A DNA stretch of 64,000 bases from Siphonodentalium dalli (taxonomy: Eukaryota; Mollusca; Scaphopoda; Gadilida; Siphonodentaliidae): NCBI GenBank assembly GCA_032622095.1, contig CP136063.1:116704723-116768722 (forward strand), in the 5' to 3' direction. The notes under the pieces were generated by a model. It was not told where the DNA came from. It made no database searches and saw only the letters and a list, made by a program, of their open reading frames with translations. Positions 14,801 through 25,380 of this stretch are shown piece after piece (within the stretch, counting starts at the first letter, position 1; every line of letters starts with the position of its first letter). Made by a program: the position numbers and the translations under genes.

Positions 14801-14979
14801 CAACTCGAAAGGTCATTCAGATTAGTGGACATAATTTATACCATATATTGCAATAGTACTGCCAACGGATTACGCAATCTCATCTTCATGGCCACTGTCA
14901 ATTTAATCAAATGTGATGGTATCAGTCAATAGAATTTCTATGCAACATCTTCAGGAAGGGTTGGTTCAAACAGCTCAGG
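11800..14979. other. AT-rich intergenic DNA with three old copies of one motif
   Basis: No supported gene. A motif of the form TCCACTAAAAT-TC-GACTGGAAACAG-TAGAC appears in diverged form near 12858, 12968 and 13360, which suggests a decayed short repeat. The short ORFs on both strands near 13.2-13.8 kb overlap each other, have no recognisable motif and are not annotated as genes. Confidence 0.5.
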
Positions 14980-14982
14980 TTA

Positions 14983-15368
14983 CCTATAGGCCGTCCATCC
15001 ACGAAGTGCAACTTCGGGAGTGGTTGATTTGGCAACGGTTGCAAGTCTCCACTGTTTTGGTATCATGTGGGCTCGTTTTGAGTGTAGAATTAAAGATTCC
15101 TTACATGGTGGAAGTGCAGAAAGATCAACTACCTTCTGCTGATTTTCAAACTTTTGCTGGAACATTATCCACATTGCTTAATTCACGTTTCTCGAACGTT
15201 GACCATATATGTATAAGGCACATGTTAACTTCTCGATTGTATTAAGCGTGTCACTGTCCAAAACCCAATTCGTTCCTAATAAGCCATGACTTCCATATAT
15301 TTTGATAATCTTTCCAGCAACTTCCAGAAGAGATTTTTCCTTTTCGGAAAACGATGAAAGGTAATTAT
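14983..15368 (-). pseudogene. Broken exon of a multicopy invertebrate gene with the LPPC...H..RA motif
   Basis: Reading the minus strand from about 15368 down, one frame gives SEKEKSLLEVAGKIIKIYGS, then a run ending YGQRSRNVN, a TAA stop (15178-15180), and then in the same frame MFQQKFENQ, VVDLSALPPCKESLILHSKR and TPEVALRGW. The pattern (L/I)PPxxxxLxxHxxRA..Q followed by a GW about 25 residues later is one I know from many uncharacterised multicopy proteins of invertebrates and fish, probably carried by mobile elements; this is recall, not a search. An acceptor-like TTCTTCACAG lies just upstream on the minus strand, so the exon may start near 15368. The in-frame stop marks it as broken. The rest of the gene was not found nearby. 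Confidence 0.5.
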
Positions 15369-15560
15369 TACCTGTGAAGAATTGGAACCCAATAACTCCT
15401 GTATATTTGGCTGCCAAAATATGGAAAATGGTAGATATTGCCCCAGAGTGCCCCGCAATCGCTTACAAGTTGTGGTTGATGTATAAAATTTGCTATTCTG
15501 CCTTCTATATATTGAACACTAACATGTCTGATGCAGCTTGGTTAATTTTTACTTAATTTG
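15369..15560 (+). repeat. Inverted partner of the dispersed repeat at 10.3-10.45 kb
   Basis: About 150 bp (15408-15560) is a diverged reverse-complement match to 10310-10450: CCAAAATATGGAAAATGGTA, CAATCGCTTACAAGTTG and CATGTCTGATGCAGC have inverted counterparts there. No coding role is apparent. Confidence 0.6.
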
Positions 15561-16018
15561 TAACCACTGACATCACCAGAAATATTGGATGTTTCTCTCA
15601 CAAACTTGACATAAAGTAAAATGTACCTATTTTAGGTATGAAATGTGTTTATTGTTTTGATCTACCTTAAATGTGTCACACTAATGTGTTTATAAACCAA
15701 ATTACCCAAAATGGCTTCAAAATGGCAACCATTTTTACATATATGACGAACATTATTCTCTGCTGTTCCGAAAATGAAGCAAATTGTGACTCACTTGGTT
15801 ATTATACATGTTAGCTAATCAACTGACAACTAAATGTTCTATTCTGGTTGTCCCATTTCCTTATGGGGCATAACAAATTAATTTTAAAGTTTCCTTATGG
15901 AATTTTGCCAACAAAATTGAAGCCATAGCTACCCTCATGTTAGTGGTTTAGTTTTGGTTCGTTATTGCGCTAGCGTATGGTCATATTATTAATGGCACAT
16001 GGAAACTGATCAAAAACA

Positions 16019-17270
16019 TTCTTAACAAGAGAAAGGGAAGCAAAAACATAAATATATCAATAAAAAAGAGGAAATTGAATTATTCACCAATATTGGACAA
16101 ACCCTTGCGGCAAAAATTCAATCTCACAAGAATCCATCAGATTACCTTAATCAACCCAAGTGTTCTTATTTCCAACCAACAGATGAACTTGATTCATAGA
16201 AATTCTCGAAAATATCAGTGCAAAAAGGCTGCTGTTATTGATGATCACAAGTGTTAAATCTTGAAACAATGTAGCGAATTTATCATTAAACCCATTACAC
16301 ATTTATGCAATCTCTCTCTTGCTAATGGAATATTTCCAGACCTCACAAATATAGCACCAGTTGTACATATTTTAAAGCTAAAGACCCAACCATTCTAAGT
16401 AACTAATTATCTTCACAAACATATTTAATATATGGAGTTCCACAAGGATATTACTCGCCCATCCACTCTTTATGATATATATGAACGATCTTCCAAGTTC
16501 CAAATACATGTAAGGACCCGAATCTTATATTATTTGCTGATGATGCAAATGCATTTTACTCCAATAAAGATATATAGAAAAATGAAGACAATGAGCAATT
16601 GGTTTCTTGCTAATAGATTATCTCTAAACCTTGAAAAAACTAATTATAAGATTTTTATGAATACATATATATGCAAAACAAAAAATAACCGAGCTCCAGA
16701 TCAATGAAAGTCAGATACAAAGAGCTAAAACACTAAATTCCTAGGAATTAATATTGAAGAAAATTTATCATGGAATATATATATGCAAGTGGACTCAATT
16801 ACCAAAAGATTCTAAAAATAAAACTATTAGGACCCATGAGAAAAATCAGTAATGTCATACTCAGAGATACAATGAAAACAATTTATTCTGTACTGATTAT
16901 TCCACATATCGCTTATTGTAATGCCATATGGAGTGCAACAACAAAGAAACACCTTGAAAACTCTTGAAAAAATCAATCGCAACACTATCTTATAAACAAA
17001 AAACCATACAAGAAATAAAGAGGGAGCACAATTTGCTATCGATGACGTTATTGGAAACATGCAACTAATACAAATTTTACATGATTTCCATCAAAAGAAA
17101 CTCCCCAAATCGCTGTCTGTTTTGTGAATTCAGAAGAACAAAAATAACAAGAAGTGTCATATCAACCAGAGCCAGATATCTATGGAATGAACTCCCATGT
17201 GATGGTAAGCTTCGCATAGAAACTAGTAATAAATATTATAATATTAATACCTGAAACACATTTCATAAAC
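16019..17270 (+). pseudogene. Decayed LINE (non-LTR retrotransposon) reverse transcriptase
   Basis: Fragments of one reverse transcriptase run in order along the plus strand but in shifting frames with stops. 16258-16380 reads FIIKPITHLCNLSLANGIFP, the segment before the catalytic fingers. 16434-16448 encodes GVPQG, and 16533-16547, in the same frame, encodes FADDA with the catalytic aspartates. About 16590-16660, in another frame, reads NWFLANRLSLNLEKTN. 16850-16960 reads YSVLIIPHIAYCNAIWS, the usual end of the thumb region. 17120-17190 resembles the conserved C-terminal tail with a YLWNELP motif. These are hallmarks of Jockey/CR1-type LINEs. No endonuclease domain was seen upstream, so the copy may be 5' truncated. 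Several frameshifts and stops make it inactive. Confidence 0.85.
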
Positions 17271-17558
17271 AAATACACCCCAAATAACAAATAACAAACC
17301 AGTGTGTATCTATACTCTCCCCTAGCCAGCAGTTCCTGACGACAGAGACTTTCCAGAAGAGGGGGCAGGAATACATCTACTCTTTATTCTCATAGTATAA
17401 TCCTCTATCTCATGGACAGCTCTCCTGGTGAGGAACAGGCCTACAAACTTATTCCACAATTCCTCCATGTGTCACTATTTGTCACTCATGTACATGCACT
17501 TCTGAACAACAATTGCAAAATTAATCAACTAAATTATTACCGTAACTTATTCCTATTG
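17271..17558 (+). mobile_element. Probable 3' untranslated tail of the LINE
   Basis: The segment directly follows the reverse transcriptase remains and has CAGAAGAGGGGGCAGGAA, loosely like the AGGGGGTGGCAGGAAGACAG found at 62459-62480 in another LINE-like 3' end. No terminal microsatellite was seen before the inverted repeat begins at 17559. Weak assignment. Confidence 0.3.
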
Positions 17559-17823
17559 CTATATAGGTGAGTAATAATAATATTTTTTATCATACCTGCT
17601 AATCAGAATCCTCTTCCCAAGCCGCCAAATCATTTAGTAGGTTTAAATAAAATCTTGTTAAACTCGCCCCGTTGAAATATATAATACTAGCGCCGGTTCG
17701 TGCGCCCCAAGCCTCGAGGTCACCCTGGGTCAGTATTCCTTCGGGGCTAAGGGCGAGGTTTCACAGGACCTGTCATTTTTTTTATAATTATGGTTTTAGC
17801 GGAATAGTTGGTAATATCCACGC
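17559..17823. repeat. Left arm of a 264-bp inverted repeat bounding the ATPase remnant
   Basis: It is the reverse complement of 19252-19515 with only a few mismatches and one length change in an A/T run (my reading: well above 90% identity). The outer tip is CTATATAGGTGAGTAATAAT. Because the right arm contains the 3' end of the reading frame, this left arm carries an inverted, non-functional copy of the DLEAW-encoding tail. No convincing target-site duplication was seen outside the arms (left flank CCTATTG, right flank TAATATA). Confidence 0.9.
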
Positions 17824-18596
17824 CTTCACCCGAGAAAATAATTTGGTTCTATAAGTACTGGCAGCCATTATACGATGAAATCAAGGACACAGTCGCGCCA
17901 TCTGTCCAGTTTATACAAGGCCTTCCGACTAATTTGGACACCCTCATTCATTCTGGAAAAAAATGTCTGATTGTACTTGATGACCTTATGTCTACGGCGT
18001 CCAAGGATTCGCGGGTTACTGAATTATTCACCGAGGGCAGTCACCATTTGGGTATATCCGTGTTTGCGATTAACCAATATCTGTACTATAACAAGGACCC
18101 AACCCAGCGGAGAAATTGCCACTACTTGATTCTATTCAACAACCCCATAGATAAAATGCAGGTAATGACTCTAGCTCGTCAAATGTATCCAGAGAAAACG
18201 CAACACTTTATGTCCCATTTCAATAAAGCTACCAATCAACCATTTGGTTATCTCGTAGTTGACTTAAAAACGAATACTCCAGAAAGTTTGCGACTGCGCA
18301 GTAATATAATGTTGACAAAGGCCAGTATAAAAGAAGAAAGCATATTACCAAATAACAGTACTGTTGATGAGTCCGTCGAGGTGATAACGCATCAAACGAA
18401 AGATAACATCAGTGAAACGACATACCCTAGGCTATTGTCAGAGCAGGAATACGACTCTGAAAGCGAAGACGGTATCATGCCAAGCTGTGACGATTGTGGT
18501 GTCGTGTTTGAGACCCAGCATGATGTACAAAGGCACATTAAAAATTGGTGTTCTGATGGGAAGAAAAGAGAAGCAAGAAAGAAGAAGCACCGGTAA
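17808..18596 (+). pseudogene. Packaging-type ATPase (FtsK/HerA, A32-like) fragment with C2HC finger, Polinton/adintovirus-like
   Basis: A 262-codon open frame begins with a TTG just after a TAG (17805), directly at the inner edge of the left inverted repeat. There is no ATG until 17988 and no Walker A loop, so the N-terminal part of the ATPase is missing. Residues 54-61 read LIVLDDLM, a Walker B motif. Residues 82-92 read GISVFAINQYL, a sensor-like strand ending in a conserved Asn-Gln. Residues 105-155 have the form HYLILFNNPxDKxQ...LARQMYP...PFGYLVVDL. This pattern matches the DNA-packaging ATPases carried by Polinton/Maverick and adintovirus-like elements in animal genomes (family knowledge). 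Near the C-terminus C227, C230, H243 and C248 form a C-x2-C-x12-H-x4-C zinc finger, followed by a basic tail. The frame stops with TAA at 18594, but stays open after it. Truncation and stops indicate an old, inactive copy. Confidence 0.8.
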
Positions 18597-19301
18597 ATAA
18601 TAAAAAAACCGAAAATTGACACAAAGAAAATAGAATCAATTCCGGACCAGGACAGACAAATATTAACACTTCCCAATGAAAAAGAAAACGACTATTTCGA
18701 AGATATGTGGTTACAGGCCCTAGATGGCAATAAAGCAGAATTAGATGAAGTAGTTGAACGCTATATGAAGAAAGGGTTGACGGAAGAAGAGGCTGAAGAA
18801 AAATCAAAAGTGAAGATACGGCCCGAATATGAGAGGCGTTTTTTAAACATATACGCTGCATTTATACAAAATTTACTCGAAGTTAGTGGTGGGAAAACTC
18901 ATATCAAAATCATGGATCGTGTGTATAAGATCCTAGATGATAGCTATGATATACTCCCTGCCGTTCGGATTTCATTGAGGACATATAAACCCCTCCTGAT
19001 GGAGTACATGAGGAATAACAGTAAGGACAAACACGATAAACATATAGACTCTGAGCAATTATTCGACGTTGCGATACCCAGACTAAAGAAAGATAGGGCT
19101 ATTTTACTCGTGTCTATCTTGACCACGGTAACTCTGCAGTCGGATCTTGAGGCCTGGGGGAACAAGTTCGGAGTAGAGATCTCGGATTATACCACGAACA
19201 CCCTTAGTGAACCCAAACGACGCGATTTAGAGGCTTGGGCTAAAACATTTTGCGTGGATATTACGAACTATTCCGCTAAAACCATAATTATAAAAAAATG
19301 A
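18597..19301 (+). pseudogene. C-terminal part of the ATPase-like protein, with DLEAW repeats
   Basis: This frame is the same as that of the ATPase fragment and follows its TAA stop directly. It is open from 18597, with the first ATG at 18705 (198 codons from there), and ends with TGA at 19299. Residues 10-60 are charged and helical (GLTEEEAEEKSKVKIRPEYE), which in related animal proteins is a domain joined to the ATPase and zinc finger in one polypeptide. I therefore read the TAA as a disabling mutation, though two separate genes cannot be excluded. From residue 147 a short motif DLEAWGxxFGVxI begins and recurs at residue 174. The frame stays open after the TGA up to TAG at 19473, with two more copies of the motif (19353 and 19443, the last as DLAAW). 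I do not know the role of this repeat. Confidence 0.6.
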
Positions 19302-19515
19302 CAGGTCCTGCGAAACCTCGCCCTTAGCCCCGAAGGAATACGGACCCAGGGTGACCTCGAGGCTTGGGGCGCACGAACCGGCGTTAGTATTATATATTTC
19401 AACGGGGCGAATTTAACAAGATTTTATTTAAACCTACTAAATGATTTGGCGGCTTGGGAAGAGGATTCTGATTAGCAGGTAGGATACAAAATATTATTAT
19501 TACTCACCTATATAG
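19252..19515. repeat. Right arm of the 264-bp inverted repeat
   Basis: Mirror of 17559-17823. It starts inside the second DLEAW copy of the reading frame and includes the TGA stop, the third and fourth motif copies, and a short AT-rich tail ending CCTATATAG. The whole element between the outer tips is 1957 bp. Confidence 0.9.
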
Positions 19516-19720
19516 TAATATATATATCCAAACACAAAGTTGAGATATTATGATTAGATGTGTTGTATACCGCGATTGTAGAGTGCTGTGACAACCTTCA
19601 CCTAAGTATACACACACCCCCCATATTTTATTTCATATTACATATATAATAGGCAATAATCGGTCTGGTTATATCGAGGGAGATGTCGTTTAGATATACC
19701 CGCCTTGTAGCTCCATGAAT

Positions 19721-19753
19721 TCCGTTCCCAGTTCCCAGTTCCCAGTTCCCTAT
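19721..19753. repeat. Short 7-bp repeat (CCCAGTT)n
   Basis: GTTCCCAGTTCCCAGTTCCC runs of a 7-bp word, about four copies, just before the 174-bp tandem array. Confidence 0.8.
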
Positions 19754-19766
19754 TCTCCTAAAATTA

Positions 19767-20480
19767 CACTTTTCGTTACTAAATCGGAGGCCGTATCCTG
19801 AGTCATGGTGGCAACCCGGGAATCCTTGTATTTTCGTGCGGTGCCACCCCGCGGGCAACTATAGGAAAGTCACGCGACCATGCCGCCCCTTCCAAATTTT
19901 CTAAAATTGGGCAGAAGTCGTGCATGGGGTGTCAAAATAGCACTTTTCGTTACTAAATCGGCTGCCGTATCCTGAGTCATGGTGGCAACCCGGGAATCCT
20001 TGTATTTTCGTGCGGTGCCACCCCGCGGGCAACTATAGGAAAGTCACGCGACCATGCAGCCCCTTCCAAATTTTCTAAAATTGGGCTGAAGTCGTGCATG
20101 GGGTGTCAAAATAGCACTTTTCGTTACTAAATCGGCTGCCGTATCCTGAGTCATGGTGGCAACCCGGGAATCCTTGTATTTTCGTGCGGTGCCACCCCGA
20201 GGGCAACTATCTGAAAGTCACGCGACCATGCAGCCCCTTCCATATTTTCTAAAATTGGGCTGAAGTCGTGCATGAGGTGTCAAAATAGCACTTTTCGTTA
20301 CTAAATCGGAGGCCGTATCCTGAGTCATGGTGGCAACCCGGGAATCCTTGTATTTTCGTGCGGTGCCACCCCGCGGGCAACTATAGGAATGTCACGCGAC
20401 CATGCAGCCCCTTCCAAATTTTATAAAATTGGGCTGAAGTCGTGCATGGGGTGTCAAAATAGCACTTTTCGTTACCAAAG
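19767..20480. repeat. Tandem repeat, four copies of exactly 174 bp plus a partial fifth
   Basis: The word CACTTTTCGTTACTAAATCG starts at 19767, 19941, 20115 and 20289, and a fifth unit begins at 20463 and is cut short. Copies are almost identical, so the array is young. Each contains GGTGGCAACC...GGTGCCACC, which can pair as a stem, and CGCGACCATGC. No gene is visible. It may be the core of a larger dispersed element, since it runs directly into the GGATTTAG-type repeat at 20477. Confidence 0.95.
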
Positions 20481-20690
20481 GATTTAGCGATGCAAAGAGT
20501 AAAATCCAAGATGGCTGCCAACTGCCATGTTTTTCATCGAAAACTTTTCAAATTCAATAGCTCCTATATGTGATCCCAAACATGTCTGTAAATTTAAAAA
20601 ACATTTCGCCATGCATTAATATTGGTTGCAGAATGTGCAGATGGATTCATATGTGAAATCCCATATGGCCATTGGGAGCCATGTTTTTAA
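20477..20690 (+). repeat. Single copy of the GGATTTAGTCATGCAAAGAG dispersed family
   Basis: AAAGGATTTAGCGATGCAAAG and AGTAAAATCCAAGATGGCTG match the unit of the tandem array at 32.5-33.8 kb and further scattered copies at about 22396, 22538, 23287, 43260-43330 (inverted) and 55050. Confidence 0.85.
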
Positions 20691-21420
20691 CAGATTTCAG
20701 AAACGAGAGGGCAATCACGATCGGCAGATGTTAACCCATCCCTTAGCAAAAGTAAATTACTCTGATCGGAATCATAAATGAGAGTTTTGATGTTGAATTA
20801 TAGAGTATACTGTTAGGTACTATTATAGACAATGCACACAACACAAATTATTGGAATTTATGTGTCACTCACATTTATATAAGAGACTGCACTGGAACAG
20901 GATCTGTAATGCTGAACCACCATAGCCTTGAGTTAAATGTGAAAAGTTGACCTGAACATGAAATACTTGGTCAAGAGATTCCAATATAATGATAATGTAT
21001 CAAATTCTACCCACAACAGCCATCAAGATAAACACCTCACTGCTGACCGATTAGTATCAATTATACAGCAGAGATGTCAACAAATCACAGGCTTATGTTA
21101 AATAGGGCAAGGAATTCAAACTAAACAAATTTGTTAAGAGTGAATATATTTTTTTCAAAAAAAGGCCATAAATCAGTTAAAAATAGTCTGATCAAACACA
21201 TATTCAAACTCGATCTGTCTTTTGTGCTGAGAAATTCATATACAAAATTTGGTTCCGATCAGATAGAAAATGTTTGATTTATCGCACCATGTGTACAGTG
21301 TCTACAGACAATCAGACGGATGGACTAATGACAGTTGGTCAATCCAGATGTTGACACTTCCATAATATGATATGGGTAAACATAAAAATTAGTCTTTTGT
21401 GGGTACTTAAGTATCAATTT
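20690..21420 (+). repeat. Dispersed repeat, copy 1 (partner at 30945-32105)
   Basis: Long matching words such as GATCGGAATCATAAATGAGA, AATTATAGAGTATACTGTTA and TGATATGGGTAAACATAAAA recur in the same order and orientation at 30945-32105. The 3' part contains one 150-bp CATAA(C/A)TC-type core unit and a short ACAGACAATCAGACGG tail, again the core-plus-microsatellite layout. No coding content. The rest of the stretch to 21880 holds nothing I can identify. Confidence 0.8.
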
Positions 21421-21879
21421 TCCCATCCCCACTAGCATGGGCATGCATTTGATTTTTTTGTCTGTGAAACACTGGACAAATGACAAAATATGTGATAAAA
21501 CATAATTTATTCCCATCTTTCCTGGCATAGAGACCTCTCAGAAATCCAGACTAAGAGTGCAAATTAATTACTGGTACATACAGTCTAACGTATACTGCCA
21601 TATAATTGCCTCAGATCTGTGGAGAAACACAGTGCAAGGCCATTAAAATTATTCTTCCACAACACAGTTCCTGAGCATATACGCTATACTGCATAGAGCT
21701 GCAGCCTGAATACCAGTGTCCTATAAAAGTATATCTGGTTACACTTCACACTGATGGCTAAATAGAACTATAATTATCAATTATACAGATTTACTGTTTG
21801 TCTCTCACAGAGCTAAAGTGATACCACTGATAATCAATTAGCTGTAGGCTGCTATGGTTATCTGTTCAATTCTTAGTTG

Positions 21880-22360
21880 AAAAAGTGCCATAACTCTTGT
21901 ATAAAATGTCAGATCTAACCCATATTCAAACTCGATCTGTATTTTGAGTTGAGAAACTCACATACTATATTTGGGTCCTATCAGTCGAAAAATGGTTGAT
22001 TTAGCGAAGCATGCATGAATTCTATGTCAAAGGGCCATAACTCCAATAAAAATATCGGATCAAACCCATATTCGACCTCGATCTGTATTTTGGGCTGGAA
22101 AACTCGCCTACCAAATTTGGTTCCGATCAGATGAAAATTGTTTGAGTTATGACAGCAAGCATGAATTCGAAATCGAAAAAGGGCCATAACTCCATATAAA
22201 AAACTCGGATCAAACCCATATTCGAACTCGATCTGTATTTTGGACTGAGAAACCCATTAACAAAATTTGGTTGCGGTCGGATAGAAATTGTTTGAGTTAT
22301 CGCACCATGTGTAAAGTGTCTACAGACAGACAGACGGACGGACTAACGACGAAGTTTGGT
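21880..22360 (+). repeat. Tandem repeat of about 150 bp, three copies, ending in a GACA/GACG microsatellite
   Basis: The word GCCATAACTC starts copies at about 21890, 22029 and 22184, each followed by GGATCAAACCCATATTCGA or a variant and GATCTGTATTTTG. The array ends with ACAGACAGACAGACGGACGG at 22322-22341. Same family as the core in the 20.7-kb and 31-kb repeats. Confidence 0.85.
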
Positions 22361-22389
22361 GACAATCGATAAGAAATGTGACCTGTAGA

Positions 22390-22700
22390 GTGTGCTAAAG
22401 GATTTAGTCATACAAAGAGTATAATCCAAGATAGCCACTGGCAGCCATGTTTTTTTTAACAGAATTCGGTAAAAATAGTAAGATCCCATCTAGAGATCAC
22501 CCCGAAGATCCGTATGAAGTTTGGCCTGTAGGGTGTGCCAAAGGATATAGCAATGCAAAGAGTAAAATCCAAGATGGCCGCAATCGGCCATGTTTTTCAT
22601 AGAAATTTTTTCAAATTCAATAGCTTTCATCTAGAGGTGATCCCAAACATGCGTGTAAGTTTTAACAAGAGCATTGCTAGGGCGTGGCAAAATACGCCCT
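22390..22700 (+). repeat. Two further units of the GGATTTAG/AAGATGGC family
   Basis: AAAGGATTTAGTCATACAAAG (22396) and AAAGGATATAGCAATGCAAAG (22540) are about 144 bp apart, each followed by AAAATCCAAGATGGC or a variant and CCATGTTTTT. They are a short tandem pair of the unit found at 32.5-33.8 kb. Confidence 0.8.
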
Positions 22701-23200
22701 TTAGCCATTTATAATTGTACTATCGCAAAATAAGATAATACTTTTTGAGCTTACATTTGAAGAAAATCTGATATACCCCTAATTTCAATGTCAAAATATG
22801 GTCAAATTCTAAGTTGAAAAAGGGCCGTAACTCATGTAAAAATAACTGGACGGAACTATATTCGAACATGGCCTGTATCTTTAGCTGGGAAATACACATA
22901 CCAACTTTGGTTCAGATCAAATAATCCAAACTGAAGTTATTGGTCAGAAACCGAAAATGTTAACATAAGTCAAATTGTAAGTCGAAAAAGGGCCGTAACT
23001 CAGGTAAAAATAATTGGAGGGAACCCATATTCGAACTTGCCTGTATCTTTAGCTGGGAAATACACATACCAACTTTGGTTCAGATCAAATAATCCAAACT
23101 GGAGTTATCGATCGGAAACCAAAAATGTTAACAGACAGACAGACAGACGGACAGACTGATAACATAATACGACCCTTTTTCAAAAAGAGCGTATAAAAAC
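22700..23200 (+). repeat. Tandem repeat of about 162 bp, two copies, with GACA tail
   Basis: GAAAAAGGGCCGTAACTCA starts two copies near 22822 and 22984, with TTTAGCTGGGAAATACACAT and CCAACTTTGGTTCAGATCAA in each. The array ends with ACAGACAGACAGACGGACAG at 23131-23150. The outer sequences AGGGCGTGGCAAAATACGCC (22679) and AAAAAGAGCGTATAAAAA (23182) probably mark the element's ends. Confidence 0.8.
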
Positions 23201-25380
23201 ATTTCAACAATAATTGTGGGCTGATGGATTCAAATCTAAAATCCAATATGGCCATGATTTTTAACAGAATTCAGTGTGCTTTAAAAAAGGATTTAGTCAT
23301 GCAAAGAGTAAAATCCAAAATGGACGCTGGCAGCCATGTTTTTTGGGATGTGCTAAACACTAAACATCTATATATGCATATTGAACATACAAATAAAATA
23401 ATTATTTAGTACAGCAACTCATTGTGTTCCCACCCAGAGACTTTGTAATTTTGAATGCACTCTAAATCACACTGTGTAATCACATAAATGTGGTTCAGTC
23501 CCAAATCCAGTTTTCAATAGTTATATGTTCACAGTGTAATTCAATTATTTCTTCATATGACCAAGTAGACGAGTTATTCAGTCATAGTGACATTGAGAGA
23601 AATAGAGCTTAGATCCCATGTTTTATGAGAAAAAGTCTTGCACATAAGCGTACCTCTATGACATTTCCATATAAAATATTGAAATAAATGTCAGTATTTT
23701 CTTTTATTAGATTATATCATTTTATTGTTGTTTGGCTTAAATCATACTTACACCATACAAAAGTAGAATTGAGCATTTATTTGTGCATTGAGGTCAGAAT
23801 TCATTACACAGAGTTATTTGGTATAAAACTGTTGAATTGTGTAGGCACGATTAATGCTACACAACAAAACAAGTGACAATAGTGACATTTCTGTCAATAC
23901 TACTATGACTGAAACCTGGTCTAAGTGATACATCATATATGTACTTTATTTGACTCATCACAGACTTTTAAAAAGACTATCTGAGACAGGTAACAGATAA
24001 TCAGAAATTAATGCTTCTCAGGGCTGCTCAGGCATTATAAATTTGTGTCAGAAGAAAAATTTAAACCTATGATAGGAATAAAGTTTTTTTATTATTATAT
24101 ATAAGATAACATTGATAGACCCATATGCCATATGTTCTAAGAGCAGCATATTTTATCATATCAATCTTGTTGCACAAAGTGTATCATCTGTCCTTGATCC
24201 AAGCATGTAGGAAATGGATGCCTGCTTCAAAGGTGAACTACTTTATCTTCTACATACAGGTCAAATTTCCTATAAAAAAAAGAAGTGATACAAAATATAT
24301 AAGTAATTCAAAATAACAGTCAAAATATAAATTGGTCCACATTCAATAAAATAATTTTGTGGTTGGCATGCACATCAAATTCAAAGGCTTGGGTTGAAGG
24401 TTTCTATTTTGAAGCATGGCATGAATGGCATGCAATCAGCATGAATGGACAAGCAGCCACCGGTGGCGTTTTCCCCCACCTACATGTAGATGGGCAAATT
24501 TGGGGATGGGCCTTATCAAAATATGCTAAAAAATAATTTAAATCAGTGTTAATATTTGTTTTAGTTTGGGCTTGGTTTTGTTAGATTGAGCAAGGAATTC
24601 AATCTTTAAAAAAATATATATATTAAAACAATATATATAAATCAAAATGTTTCAATGACCAAATGTGCTTGAAGCGCACAAAGTGGCCACCGCTAAATGA
24701 AGGCTCTGTCTAAGATCAAGATGTGTGCGAAGTCCCACAAAGGGGGCCACTGGTAGCTCCGATGCTGAATATAGGCTCCCAAAGCTGCCCAAAGGGGGCC
24801 TTTTTCACCTAGTTTAGTATAATGGAAGTAAGTTGCATAAGTGGTGTGGAATATGTTAGATAATGGGCTGGTTGACAAACTAATCAGGAATATAGTTAGA
24901 AATTATGAAATTTTGTGTATTCTGCACAATGACTTAGGTTTACAGATGATCAGCAATTTATAAAACATTTGTTTTCAATTAAAACAGCTTCTGAAAAAGG
25001 TTAAACTGTTATTTGAACTAATTGAGATAATTCCCAGTCATATGGGTGATATCCGTAGAGTTTTATGCGATTTTAGACCAATTTTAGTGAAATTTGGGGT
25101 TTTACTACCCCCCACCGCCCTGGTTGGTCTGAGTTATTTGGGGCTGCTTTATTCTTCATTGTAATATGGGGGTATGATGTCATATCATGCAATTAAAAAT
25201 TTAACTCAATGTCATGACACAAACAGAGCCTCCTGTCATAGAACAAAGATAATAAGCTATTTGGTGAGTGGATTGTTGTTTGAAATTTAAAAAATATGTT
25301 TTAAGTTCTTGGTACCTAAAGGAAAAAAATAAAATATTAGTTTAAAGTTACTCAATCCAATTAAACACCCTTAAATTACT
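23200..25380. other. Gene-free AT-rich stretch
   Basis: One more copy of the GGATTTAGTCATGCAAAGAG unit lies at 23287. The remainder contains no ORF, RNA gene or strong repeat that I can support. Confidence 0.5.
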
